A stretch of DNA of 64,000 nucleotides from Chryseobacterium sp. CY350. GTDB taxonomy: Bacteria > Bacteroidota > Bacteroidia > Flavobacteriales > Weeksellaceae. Positions within the stretch are counted from its first letter, which is position 1. Each line of letters opens with the position of its first letter. The stretch lies in contig NZ_CP116034.1 of assembly GCF_027945075.1 (NCBI RefSeq), forward strand, positions 310,001-374,000, in the 5' to 3' direction. A model generated the notes under the pieces. It had not been told where the DNA came from. It saw nothing but the letters and a program-made list of their open reading frames with translations, and searched no databases. Made by a program: the position numbers and the translations under genes. Below, in pieces: positions 45,001 through 53,203 of the stretch.

Positions 45001-45767
45001 GTTACATGGAGAACGATGTTCTGAAACATAATTGTATTGCCTATCTATTGCAAGATTATCTGTCTCCAAATACCATCGGGCAAAACTTCACTGATGGTGA
45101 TAAGATGGAAAACTTCCAGGTATTCTTAAACGAGAATCTCGATAAATACACCGCTCTAGCCAAATTCATGGAACAGGCTTTCGAATGGAGTGTCATGAGC
45201 TATAGTTTTTACCCATACTATTGGGCAAACAGACAACACTGGCAGGAAATGTACATCAGCGAAAGTGTAGATCCTTTGTTCAGAAGTTTCTTACAATCAG
45301 GTATGGCAAGAGTCATTGTTACGGTAAGACCGGGATTTGAAGATGCCATCCAATTCTTTTTAAGTACGGGAAAAATCTGGAACGGAGAAGAAGTTCCCGT
45401 AATTGGAGATCCTATGTATATGAGTATTGTAGACGAAATGAGAGAGCCTGTGGGACTAAAACAAGGAAAACCTTGGATTACGAAACTTCCTACTACCCTT
45501 ACTATTCTACAGCAAGATTCAGCAGGTTTGAAAACGGAAACCGCATTACCGTTTAGTTATGAAAACCCGGAAGAGTTTGAAAATCCTGAAGAAGTGGTTA
45601 CCAAATCGGAATTTATCATTACCGATGCACAATTGAGTGCAGGAAAACACCGTTTTGTAGAAAATATTGACATCAAAGATGGTAATCTACAGCTTACCAC
45701 GGATAGTGATCCTAGAAAAGTAGTTGCACAGATCTCTATGCAGAGTATCAAAAACAATCTTCCATAA
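42036..45767 (+). CDS. Large unrecognised protein upstream of toxin gene
   Basis: The protein has 1243 residues with no signal peptide or membrane helix. It has a helical N-terminal part, a coiled coil (about 215-310), a beta-rich central module (about 420-540, with NGFINFSFEVQDNSWNVANA), and a conserved-looking segment VPGDVTHIENIMAREFKQKS followed by Arg/Thr-rich sequence (about 575-640). A second coiled coil lies near 955-985 and the C-terminal third is beta-rich. PGxVxHxENxMxxE-type motifs occur in other large uncharacterised bacterial proteins, as I recall. It lies 95 bases before a polymorphic toxin gene with an immunity gene behind, so a carrier or delivery role is plausible but unproven. 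Confidence 0.75.
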   Translation: MSTTTNTSQTLFRFISMRNPQLTETKKENLGFIHRSGLNTAFDQAVSNRVGISKLQALENQCRSFSSPLTEKDLENSQYAALLKIGRKITKKEVLSNDDLIKTKSAYSTGQMDLGKLWDNLIYQVFTQKDFYAKEALVHILKALHIGYVQTLSPTVELTKINGSDLIAKALNAKVVMPKELFVEEEISGSSTVSRIASSETSELSQKTQERIKTDAKRDLVVTQALLKKEQLEKLNKELEKIQKSYHNTHSKEYQSAYDDYMSKYQYQREESARILEEINYLIEQKASEEEIRKLYEQLKGLEVPPFEFSQQNEINIYELQKKLSPESFELFMSLFASQEINQEFYSKVSSTDKAEAVSDTQLRVGTQTLQIDESFQTYDDVISQVQNHASLTIQTALENTILEQTQYANIGGALIPIGSSLTRTHLAYSVLANWNRSAFIPNNGFINFSFEVQDNSWNVANARVTLESNTGNHEEALGNVDVLNGTVSFPALMVNKFSSISKVRIDVYFNNGREAYLELLKIPTNELQVGLLTLKPGKEGPREEEPGEEMSTARKMFGLKRLGIAEYMKVVQSTHAYVPGDVTHIENIMAREFKQKSTRRLRKTELQNTSTKSTERETLTDTTTTTRHDMQSEVANVIMKDTSAQAYANWSKDTEVYGRFEVGGSLATHNAKENSVRQAVTQSQEITNKATDKLLTKISEERIEKIIEEYEENNAHGFDNRNGDKHVVGVYRWVDMKYKNQIYNYGKRTMFEFMIPEPARLHRLALAVAKADVLTAPIDPRKAPAPYTMPNPKAATKTLLQYWADVYGVTLTDEMPGKEVILNANASPQTEGEGVFFDANLEIPDGYKATTASVVWAYNKQRNRSGFFQGNYILSSYLSFGNLKGGSFYKETRNQTLNGTEGVSGLNLTGVFNYRISGKNIGGFNIALKFPCVPNDTNVLAWQTENYNAIIEAYKEAYEKFKEEQARIDKEQKEKEAEAKDKIGNFYRYMENDVLKHNCIAYLLQDYLSPNTIGQNFTDGDKMENFQVFLNENLDKYTALAKFMEQAFEWSVMSYSFYPYYWANRQHWQEMYISESVDPLFRSFLQSGMARVIVTVRPGFEDAIQFFLSTGKIWNGEEVPVIGDPMYMSIVDEMREPVGLKQGKPWITKLPTTLTILQQDSAGLKTETALPFSYENPEEFENPEEVVTKSEFIITDAQLSAGKHRFVENIDIKDGNLQLTTDSDPRKVVAQISMQSIKNNLP

Positions 45768-45809
45768 TGGTATTGTTGATTAATGATTATTAACAGGCTT
45801 TAGGCAAGT

Positions 45810-45834
45810 GGCGGTTGGAAAATAACCAGCCGCC
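45810..45834 (+). terminator. GC-rich hairpin between large protein and toxin genes
   Basis: GGCGGTTGG (from 45810) pairs with CCAGCCGCC (to 45834) with one wobble; GGCTT and AAGCC flank it. There is no T tract, so it may attenuate rather than stop transcription into the toxin gene. Confidence 0.5.
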
Positions 45835-45862
45835 ATAAGCCAAAAGCTAAAAACAAGAAATT

Positions 45863-48322
45863 ATGACTTACGAAGAATATTTAAATGAAATAGAAGATTT
45901 TGACGATGTTACAAAACAAGAGCTTTTAGCAGATTTAGAAAATCATCTTCCTTTGGATAATGCAGCTATTATGCAGCAAATGGGCTATGGTGGATTTCAG
46001 GATTTTCTGAAGATGAAGAGCTCAGCCAATACCATGCAACTCGGGGAAACCAGACGGGGAATGCATAATGTGAGCCCTGTTTTAACCATGGGAGCTATTT
46101 CAGGAAGTAGTACTTTAGCAAAAGACACGTATTTCATCGACTCAAAATCTATTGACTATAATGGAATTATAGTAATTAGCGATGCCCGAACAGACCCTGA
46201 TGAAATAAAAATTGTAGAAAAAGATTTTTACTATTATCCCAAAAGTAAGAACAAAAAATTTGCTTATCATGTGAAGATTTTTATTTCTACCAGTGCAAAA
46301 AAGCTGGAAGAAGCATATAAACATACCTTAGGGGGGGAAAAAGAATTACTCATTTTTGTAGAAGACAATTCTACAGATAAAGCAAGTTTTATCTACGGCG
46401 CAGTAACTGTAGGAAGTAAATTGAGAGAAAATCTTCTGTCAACCTACGAAAGCCATGTGACCGAAAACAAAAACCTTATCAGTGGGATTTTAGACTCTTT
46501 TGTAATGGAGACAGGTTATGTAATTGAAGAGGATTTTGTAAAAGAACTTTTAAAAAATGGAAAAGCAGAATATCCTGCACTAAAAACAATTTCTATCATC
46601 TATACAATAATTGACTTTATTTCATTCGGAGCATTTACAGAAGTTTCCAACTATGGCATAAGTTTATTATTAGATGAAGCAATAGAGTTTATCAACAAAG
46701 GAAAGATAGAAGACCATCGTTGGAATCCAAAGGCACAAGAAACTTTTGATCCCAAGTTTTACCCAATTGCTTTGGAGCAATCGCTTGATAAGTTAGATGA
46801 TAATGAGCTGAATAAAAAGATAAGAACCGTTATTCAGGATCTTACCAATAGTCTGCAAGAATACGACTCCTATTTCAGTACACTCTTCAATATTCCTGTT
46901 GAAACTAAGAAAAATCCTAAAAATATAACTTTGAATGAGGTTGTGTATGATGCATTCAAACAAGTTTATCAAAAATGCAAAAACATAATTGATAATTTGG
47001 AGAATATTGATGTTTACGATGTATTGAAAACAGGCATCAGAGCTTGGAATGCCTTTGTTTGCGGAGTATGGAACTCTCTGGTAGATGCAGTTACGAGTCT
47101 TCTGGATATGATCAAGATGATTATCAATATCAGTACTTCCAGCAAGGAACTGATGAAAAACCTGGATACTCATCTGCCTAGATTGGTAGAACGTGTGGAA
47201 GAAGGTCTTCAAAACATAGAGAATTTAGATCTTGGGCAACTAACATTGCATTTTTTACAAAAAGCAATTTCAGCTTCTATTAATATAGATTTAGTTCATG
47301 TAGCGTACTTTATAGGTGGTTTTTACGGATTTATCATCTCTTTACTTATAGAAGTAGTGATAGGTATTTTGATAAGCGGAGGCGTTCTTTCGGTGGCAGA
47401 AATTGTCCGCAGATTAGGACAGGAACTTTTTGGCTTTTTTACTACATTTGCTAGAGGGGTTAAAAAAGCATGGCAAAAAAGTGTAAAGTTTGTAGGTAAA
47501 GCTATAGATGAGTTTATAAGAATCTTAGATGCTCTCATTGATTTTCTGAAGCAGGGCAAAGATGAGATGCGTAAAATGATAGACGAAATCTTTGATGCCT
47601 TTAAACTTTATTCTAAAGAAACACGAAGTTCTTTGAATATGCAGCTTCCTTTTTTAGGACCGGCAGAAATTGCCTTACAGAAAAGATTGATGAAGGCATT
47701 TTACACAGGTTTCAAAGATTTGTTGCTGAAGTACGCAGATGTTGCCAAAGTAATGAAGACTTGGAAAAAGCTGAAGCCTATGGGAGACCTTTCTAAAAAA
47801 GACATGGAAATGATGTTGGAATGGAGACGAAAGTTTGTCGGTGAAAAGAAAGCCTCAAACGTTGCTATTATGAGACAAAAAGTGAGAGTCAATGGTGAAG
47901 TAATTGAATTGGAATATAAAGCTTTTGCGACTGAAAACGCCCCAGGATTTTGTGGAAATCCTAACAAAGATTATATTGCCAAGCAACTAGAAATGTCCAT
48001 GGACGAGTTGGATCTTCACTATGAGACGTTGGAGGAAAAAGGTAAAATGATAAGATTTAAGGACTCTGAGCACAAAATTTTCGCCCAAAACGATCATGAT
48101 TTGGCTACATTAATGGCAAAACACGGCAAAGAAAATGTACAGGTATTGGAAAATAATTTTAAATCACTCTACGAACCCTGCCCCTCTTGTAAAAAGCAGA
48201 TTATTATTCGGCAGGAAATGTATAAAGTAGAAAAACTGAGTGTAGAAGCAGTAAGATTTAATAAAAATCGATATGTAGTGGGAAATATAGAATTTTTAGA
48301 AGCAATAAAAAATTTAAAATGA
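45863..48322 (+). CDS. Polymorphic toxin with C-terminal deaminase-type domain
   Basis: The protein has 819 residues. The first 480 are helical and uncharacterised; a hydrophobic region (about 475-515, FIGGFYGFIISLLIEVVIGI) and amphipathic helices follow. The last 140 residues carry a zinc-deaminase signature: DSEHK (734-738, Glu736 as proton shuttle) and EPCPSC (Cys773, Cys776). This is the D-[ST]-E-x-K / PC-x-x-C pattern of the BURPS668_1122 (toxin-deaminase) group of polymorphic toxins. The adjacent SMI1/KNR4 gene, seven bases downstream, is a classic immunity gene. The target is probably a nucleic acid or nucleotide base; not shown. Confidence 0.75.
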   Translation: MTYEEYLNEIEDFDDVTKQELLADLENHLPLDNAAIMQQMGYGGFQDFLKMKSSANTMQLGETRRGMHNVSPVLTMGAISGSSTLAKDTYFIDSKSIDYNGIIVISDARTDPDEIKIVEKDFYYYPKSKNKKFAYHVKIFISTSAKKLEEAYKHTLGGEKELLIFVEDNSTDKASFIYGAVTVGSKLRENLLSTYESHVTENKNLISGILDSFVMETGYVIEEDFVKELLKNGKAEYPALKTISIIYTIIDFISFGAFTEVSNYGISLLLDEAIEFINKGKIEDHRWNPKAQETFDPKFYPIALEQSLDKLDDNELNKKIRTVIQDLTNSLQEYDSYFSTLFNIPVETKKNPKNITLNEVVYDAFKQVYQKCKNIIDNLENIDVYDVLKTGIRAWNAFVCGVWNSLVDAVTSLLDMIKMIINISTSSKELMKNLDTHLPRLVERVEEGLQNIENLDLGQLTLHFLQKAISASINIDLVHVAYFIGGFYGFIISLLIEVVIGILISGGVLSVAEIVRRLGQELFGFFTTFARGVKKAWQKSVKFVGKAIDEFIRILDALIDFLKQGKDEMRKMIDEIFDAFKLYSKETRSSLNMQLPFLGPAEIALQKRLMKAFYTGFKDLLLKYADVAKVMKTWKKLKPMGDLSKKDMEMMLEWRRKFVGEKKASNVAIMRQKVRVNGEVIELEYKAFATENAPGFCGNPNKDYIAKQLEMSMDELDLHYETLEEKGKMIRFKDSEHKIFAQNDHDLATLMAKHGKENVQVLENNFKSLYEPCPSCKKQIIIRQEMYKVEKLSVEAVRFNKNRYVVGNIEFLEAIKNLK

Positions 48323-48328
48323 ATTATT

Positions 48329-48805
48329 ATGAGTTATACATATATGCAAAAATTGGCAAATGCGCCTAAGTTAAGAGATCAAAAAACACGAGGTGTTTCT
48401 GCATCCGAAATCATAAAAGTAGAACAAAGATTAAATATCAAATTTCCATTAGCATACAAAGAGTTTTTATTGTTAGCCGGTGAATATACAGGAGGATTAC
48501 AACTTTTTGATGGTCATTGTACTTTAGATATGTTGGCAGACGATGAAGTATTAGGCTATTTAAAACAAGCTTTAAAAGAAAATAAGCTAAACATAACGAG
48601 ACCATTTTGGGTAATATCAGAATATGGTAATTTTGATCAATTTACTTTCTTTTATCTTGATGAGAACACAGAGAATCCAAATGTTTGGGGAGTAACGTAT
48701 CGTGGCAATGATGAATATTATATTTATTCTTTAAATGAAAAATTTAGTGAATTTATAGAAAGTGTAATAGACAAATCGATTCTTTTTTCAAAAAGAGGAT
48801 ATTAA
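48329..48805 (+). CDS. SMI1/KNR4 (SUKH) immunity protein
   Basis: The protein has 158 residues. The SUKH fold is visible in GVSASEIIKVEQRLNIKFPL, AYKEFLLLAGEYTGGLQLF, then ITRPFWVISEYGNFDQFTFF and NPNVWGVTYRGNDEYY. SUKH proteins neutralise cognate polymorphic toxins by direct binding. The gene starts seven bases after the deaminase toxin gene, so it is its likely antidote. A hairpin terminator follows the stop. Confidence 0.88.
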   Translation: MSYTYMQKLANAPKLRDQKTRGVSASEIIKVEQRLNIKFPLAYKEFLLLAGEYTGGLQLFDGHCTLDMLADDEVLGYLKQALKENKLNITRPFWVISEYGNFDQFTFFYLDENTENPNVWGVTYRGNDEYYIYSLNEKFSEFIESVIDKSILFSKRGY

Positions 48806-48810
48806 TACAA

Positions 48811-48838
48811 AAGCCGTTAGCAATAGCGGCTTCTTTGG
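48811..48838 (+). terminator. Intrinsic terminator after toxin/immunity unit
   Basis: AAGCCGTTA pairs with TAGCGGCTT (48824-48832, one wobble) around GCAA, followed by CTTTGG. Confidence 0.6.
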
Positions 48839-49412
48839 TTAAATGATTCTGAACATATAGGTTTTTTTCTGATTAAGATCATTTTTATACGTGAAACTAT
48901 CCTCTAAGTAGTTCATATGTTGCTAAAACAAAGGAAATAAAATATGAAAAACACTCATCTTAAAATATTATTTATGATAGCAGAAAAAATTATGAAGTAC
49001 TATGTTGCATTACACCTAAAAAATATAGATTAAAAGCATTAGACCAGTAGACATATGATCCAAAAAAAATGGATATTTTTATCAGAAAATTTGCGCTGCA
49101 AATAAATTAGAAATTACACGGAAAATTAGTGGTGCATTCTCAGTAGTTAGATAATAATTTAGACTCGGAAGAATTTTTGGGGTGAATAAATCACTATCAT
49201 CATAACATCGGGAAGAGAATATCTGATTGAATGTGAAACTGTGAAAAAAGATAAAATTATTATCTTTCTCCATCAAAAAGATTCAATCGTTAAAATGGAA
49301 TTAACCTTCTTTCTTAAACTTTTATCTGTAAAATCTCATTAAAAAAATCAAATATATTTCCAAAGCTAAAGTAACATTATGAGTACTACAGCTACCTATT
49401 AATAAAACCAAA
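48839..49412. other. Gene-free region between immunity and serine hydrolase genes
   Basis: About 570 AT-rich bases. Short frames exist on both strands (for example 48943 on + and 49276 on -) but have no protein-like motifs, and I do not support them. No motif copy is seen. Confidence 0.4.
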
Positions 49413-50471
49413 ATGACCAAAACTTTCTTTTTTCTTCTTTTCACGTTTCCATTTATCTTAAGTTTTGCTCAGCAAAATCAAAAATTTGTGGATGCTGTAG
49501 TTAAAAAGCGTCTTAGTAAATTTTCCGATGTAGGCCTTGTGATTGGTGTCCATCAGAAGGGTAAAACACATTACTATTCTTATGGAACACTTCACGTAGC
49601 TGGAAAAACTAAAATCGATAGCAGCACAGTGTTCGAAATTGGCTCAGCTACAAAAACATTTACTGCTCTTTTGCTTGCTCAGGAAATTGAAAAAGGGACA
49701 GTTAAGCCTTTTGACTTCTTTGATAAATATCTTCCTAAAGATGTTGATATAAGTTGCCAGATGAAAAATAAAATTTTAATGACCGATCTGGCAACACATC
49801 AGTCAGGATTGCCAAATCTCAGCAATGATCAGTATTTTGAAGATTTAATGGCAAAAGATCCAAATAATCCTTTCCGTTTTGTTGACAGTCCATATCTATA
49901 TAATATTCTTAGTAAAACAGATTCGCTGAAAGGTTACCGACAATATCAGTATAATAACTTCGCTTACTCACTCTTAGGAAATCTGCTGGCTCTGCAAGCA
50001 AAAATACCTTTTGAAGAAGTAGTTACAAAAAAAATTCTGGAACCTTTGAAAATGACTTCAACCACGTTTTCTATACCAAAAAATAAAAACACCGCCGGAT
50101 TATACAGTCAGCGCGGCGTGCCGCAAAAAGCAATGATTTTAAATGCGGCAAATCCTGCAGGAGGTTTGCACTCCAATGCCATAGATTTAATAAAATATCT
50201 TAAATCCTATCTCTATAACCCAAATTTTTCACTAGCGGTAAAGCGCATTGAACAAACATATTACGAAGATTCTAAGAAAAAATTAGGCTTAGGTTGGGAA
50301 ATTGGTGAAGGTTTTCTCGAAAAAGATGGCGACACCTTCGGAAACTCAAGCCTTATGAGATATTCTGAACAAAATAAGGTCGCGGTAGTTGTTCTTTCCA
50401 ATCATCAGAATGGTCAGTTGGTACGCGATATTATTAATGATATTTACGCGGAAGCTATTCGAAAAAATTAA
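49413..50471 (+). CDS. Beta-lactamase-family serine hydrolase
   Basis: The protein has 352 residues with a signal peptide (about 1-19, LSFAQQ). Active-site motifs of the class C/DD-peptidase-like fold are present: GSATKTF (Ser78, Lys81), YQYNNFAYSLLG (Y-N-N) and the C-terminal region with YSEQNKVAVVVLSNHQNG. The broad family includes esterases, peptidases and beta-lactamases, so the substrate is unknown. It stands alone between cassette-like units and has no motif copy directly upstream. Confidence 0.85.
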   Translation: MTKTFFFLLFTFPFILSFAQQNQKFVDAVVKKRLSKFSDVGLVIGVHQKGKTHYYSYGTLHVAGKTKIDSSTVFEIGSATKTFTALLLAQEIEKGTVKPFDFFDKYLPKDVDISCQMKNKILMTDLATHQSGLPNLSNDQYFEDLMAKDPNNPFRFVDSPYLYNILSKTDSLKGYRQYQYNNFAYSLLGNLLALQAKIPFEEVVTKKILEPLKMTSTTFSIPKNKNTAGLYSQRGVPQKAMILNAANPAGGLHSNAIDLIKYLKSYLYNPNFSLAVKRIEQTYYEDSKKKLGLGWEIGEGFLEKDGDTFGNSSLMRYSEQNKVAVVVLSNHQNGQLVRDIINDIYAEAIRKN

Positions 50472-50599
50472 AGTTGCATTTTGAAATGACTTCTATATTA
50501 ATAGTTTTTTTAGATTATAATATTTAGTTCTTTTGACACAAATGTCCTATTGTAAACAGAATTAAGATTTTAGCAAAAACATTCACGAAATGTTTTTTA

Positions 50600-50849
50600 A
50601 TATTTTTAAAGAAAATTATATATAAATCTGCAGCTCCCTTAAAATGAACGGAAGGCTCAAAAAGAATATTAATATTATTCGTTTGAGACGATCTGCCAAA
50701 ATCTTCAGGTCTTCTTTGGTAAATACAACTCCAAAATCTAACACTATTACATCGTGACCATTTATGGTAGTGATATAGCTGTTTTCGTTCTGTGGCGTGA
50801 TAATACCAAACTAACTGTTGACCGTATAAATTTAGATCCACCCAATTAC
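50600..50849 (-). pseudogene. VOC-family (glyoxalase-like) gene remnant
   Basis: On the minus strand WVDLNLYGQQLVWYYH (about 50843 leftward) matches the second strand region of VOC proteins. After a frameshift, NGHDVIVLDFGVVFTKEDLK and LADRLKR follow, and after another, NINILFEPSVHFKG and IIFF. The first 30 or so residues of the family are missing, and the remnant begins about 10 bases from cassette motif F. It is clearly dead. Confidence 0.65.
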
Positions 50850-50852
50850 TTT

Positions 50853-50868
50853 AGTCTCAAAAAACGAC
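50853..50868 (+). repeat. Cassette motif site F (AGTCTCAAAAAACGAC)
   Basis: Two mismatches to consensus. It abuts the truncated 5' side of the inverted VOC remnant and lies 84 bases before the signal-peptide ATG at 50953. Confidence 0.65.
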
Positions 50869-50978
50869 TGCTTATATTTAACGGATATCACTGGGAATTT
50901 GGGTGGATATGCGCTATTGTATAGCGAATATAAATAAGTTACTTGTAATGCTATGAAAACAATTAGCCAAATAATTAT

Positions 50979-51533
50979 ATGCTCAATTTTAGTTTTTTCT
51001 TCCAACAAGAAAAAGGAAACATACCACAAAAATATGAAGCAATATTGATGAAAATTGGGTATTATCCGAGTTTTCACCAACCTGTCGAAACTATAATAAA
51101 TTTAACAGATGGTTATTTAGTTTTTTATAGTCCTTCCTCATACAGTCCGATTCCACCACCGCCTCCGATAGAAAACGGCGAAAAACTTTCAATTGAGGAA
51201 GAAAATGAATATAAAGATTTTCAGAACGAAAGACCTAGACTAAAACCATTTAAGATGAATCTAAGTAACGTTGAAATTGATAAAATAAAACAACTTTCGT
51301 TTTCTTTAAAATCCGATGATTTTTCTGATAGAAATATGATTCCCGCATTTGATGGAATGTCAACGAATATTGTCGTCTTATATACTAATGTCAATCTTAT
51401 ACAGATAAATCCGCTAAATGGACCCGATGAAAAGCAAAGAAAACTTTATACAGTAGTTCTGGATCTTTTAATAGAAAAAAATAAGAATAAAAATGATTCA
51501 ATTATTTTACAAAAAATAAAAGACTACCACTGA
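50979..51533 (+). CDS. Hypothetical protein, signal peptide probably frameshifted
   Basis: The frame gives 184 residues from ATG 50979, including a Pro run (PIPPPPPIENG) and a soluble C-terminal half ending LQKIKDYH. However, an ATG at 50953 in another frame encodes a clean signal peptide (MKTISQIIICSILVFSSN) and continues into NKKKETYHKNMK. A one-base indel near 51045, before MKIGYYPSFHQPVE, would join the two into one exported protein. The family is not recognised. Cassette motif F lies upstream and a 149-base linker with motif G lies downstream. Confidence 0.55.
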   Translation: MLNFSFFFQQEKGNIPQKYEAILMKIGYYPSFHQPVETIINLTDGYLVFYSPSSYSPIPPPPPIENGEKLSIEEENEYKDFQNERPRLKPFKMNLSNVEIDKIKQLSFSLKSDDFSDRNMIPAFDGMSTNIVVLYTNVNLIQINPLNGPDEKQRKLYTVVLDLLIEKNKNKNDSIILQKIKDYH

Positions 51534-51563
51534 AAAGCACTACAGAGAAAAAGATATTTCTAC

Positions 51564-51648
51564 AGGCGGGTATGAAGGTTTCATCTAATATTTTAGCGGT
51601 TAATCAACTTATTAGCAAGTGGAAAGTTTTCTTATTTTTATACCGCCT
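51564..51648. repeat. Inverted repeat in the linker before motif G
   Basis: AGGCGGGTAT (51564-51573) is inverted as ATACCGCCT (51640-51648) with one missing base. It bounds most of the linker and is followed by ACAACCGTTG and motif G. Confidence 0.45.
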
Positions 51649-51681
51649 CTAAAAATACACAACCGTTGTAGTTGTTATTAA

Positions 51682-51697
51682 GATCTCAAAAAACGAT
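51682..51697 (+). repeat. Cassette motif site G (GATCTCAAAAAACGAT)
   Basis: One mismatch; 149 bases after the preceding stop and 51 bases before the ATG at 51749. Confidence 0.7.
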
Positions 51698-51748
51698 TAA
51701 TTAGCATCGTACATTATTTTGAAAGCTTTATCTTAAATTATCAATTCT

Positions 51749-52117
51749 ATGCGACAGATTAAAATATTTTTTGGATTTATTTTTTTGTTATTGTTATTTG
51801 GCTGTTCAATTCCGACAGAATTTTTTATTCAAAATCTTACTTCATCAAAACACATAATAAAGATTAATTACAAAAAGAAAATCTCGAATTATCTGTTTAA
51901 TGATGATTATGGACGGTTGAGTTTCAACTATGAAAACGGAATTTTGAAGCCTGGATATTTCAATAGGAATAAAAATGATCTTAAGTCTTTAAAAAAAACG
52001 GTTACCAATGATACAATCATAATGATTGAAGTTCCTGCAAACTCGACCACTAGGATTGAAAAAACGCATAATTATAGCTTGCATTGGACCATAGAAAGTG
52101 TTGAGATTGACAATTAA
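51749..52117 (+). CDS. Small lipoprotein, unknown function
   Basis: The protein has 122 residues with a lipoprotein signal (IFFGFIFLLLLFGC, Cys near 19). The mature part is beta-rich, with IIKINYKKKISNYLFNDDYG, an Ig-like pattern of strands and the C-terminal HWTIESVEIDN. It looks like a single-domain surface or periplasmic lipoprotein. It is flanked by motifs G and H. No family is recognised. Confidence 0.6.
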   Translation: MRQIKIFFGFIFLLLLFGCSIPTEFFIQNLTSSKHIIKINYKKKISNYLFNDDYGRLSFNYENGILKPGYFNRNKNDLKSLKKTVTNDTIIMIEVPANSTTRIEKTHNYSLHWTIESVEIDN

Positions 52118-52391
52118 GAATATTCTATGAAAGAGTTGGGGATGAAAGCTGATAAGATAAGAAATGATTATATCTTTAAAATAGAATGATCATTGCAAAA
52201 CTAGGCGTTATCATAATGAATTTCTTTTCCAAGTCATCAGGTTAATAATATTCCAGTAAATATTATGAGCAGTTTTTTAATCGTTAGGCGAAATTGTAAA
52301 AATAAATCTAAAAAATTTTGGATTATTGATTGAATTTATTCTAAAATCCCTGCCGTCCGCAAACCCCAAAATATTAGACAAAATATAAATA

Positions 52392-52407
52392 AGTCTCAAA
52401 AAACGAT
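52392..52407 (+). repeat. Cassette motif site H (AGTCTCAAAAAACGAT)
   Basis: One mismatch. The 275 bases before it show no gene; a broken coding stretch follows immediately. Confidence 0.7.
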
Positions 52408-52704
52408 TGACTTTTTAAATGATATAGACTTAACAAATGATTTGGACAAACTTTTGAAGAATTCGACTAGAATTAATGTTAGCATAATTAATATCTGAAA
52501 AATTACTCAAATGCAGAAAACGATTTAGAAATAAATTCGTTCAATGATAGACTAAATTATTTGAAGAAAAATCCGGATACAAATATTATTGGATTGGTTA
52601 AAGGTTTACGTGCTTATGAAAAAAAGAAAGATGAAAAATACGGAGAATGCTGGTTTCCGATGATACTGAAAACAAACGCTCAATTAAATAACTGGATTGA
52701 TTAA
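52408..52704 (+). pseudogene. Broken cassette gene, unknown family
   Basis: Directly after motif H one frame reads NDIDLTNDLDKLLKNSTRIN and stops near 52498. A second frame continues with KNYSNAENDLEINSFNDRLN, then DTNIIGLVKGLRAYEKKKDE and ENWID-like LNNWID to the TAA at 52702. No start codon is visible. The composition is protein-like throughout, so this is a decayed gene with a missing 5' end. Confidence 0.5.
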
Positions 52705-53173
52705 ACTATAAAATAACTCTGCCAAACAAAAGCAGTGTGGGAATAGCGGGTTTAGTGCTAATTCAACAGAATTTTTTTGATTGAACTATTGTGCAATACT
52801 GAACATTTGTGCGTCGATTTCCGGGAATTCATCAAGCTGCAAACCGTTAACACTCGAGGAAATGCAAAAATTAACACATTCACTTCAAAAGGAAATTTCG
52901 AACCAACATCAGAACAAACAAAAAGTGCTTGCGAAGATTTTAATAAAGCAATTTGAAGTGTCGACAAAACAATCGGAACCGAAGACATGAATTATTTATA
53001 ATGTGAGAAGAAAGGGAAAAATAACGAGTGCTAAGATACGTTTGGCAAGATTGTTAATTTTGTGGTAAATTAACGGTTATTCTTCGTAAGAAATTTTATC
53101 TTTAACAGAAAATAATTCGTTCCGTAGTTCGCAGCTGACAACAAGTGGTGGAACGTTTCCATAGATAAAACTT
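52705..53173. other. Linker region with possible gene remnant
   Basis: The segment contains GTGCGTCGATTTCCGGGA and AAACCGTTAAC, similar to linker bases before motif B. From about 52857 a short coding-like remnant follows (INTFTSKGNFEPTSEQTKSA, then a TGA, then SVDKTIGTEDMNYL). A 69-codon frame from TTG 52781 crosses the linker and is not accepted as a gene. Confidence 0.35.
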
Positions 53174-53189
53174 AATCTCAAAAAACGCT
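53174..53189 (+). repeat. Cassette motif site I (AATCTCAAAAAACGCT)
   Basis: One mismatch. It is preceded by ATAGATAAAACTT, nearly the same as before site B, and lies 14 bases before the ATG at 53204. Confidence 0.75.
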
Positions 53190-53203
53190 ATTTAATAAAC
53201 GTA

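Noticed and set aside
49082..49276. Minus-strand 64-codon frame
   Set aside because: No protein-like motif, no promoter, and composition typical of random AT-rich DNA.
52781..52990. 69-codon frame from TTG as a gene
   Set aside because: It crosses the conserved linker bases, and a different frame in the same place looks more protein-like.
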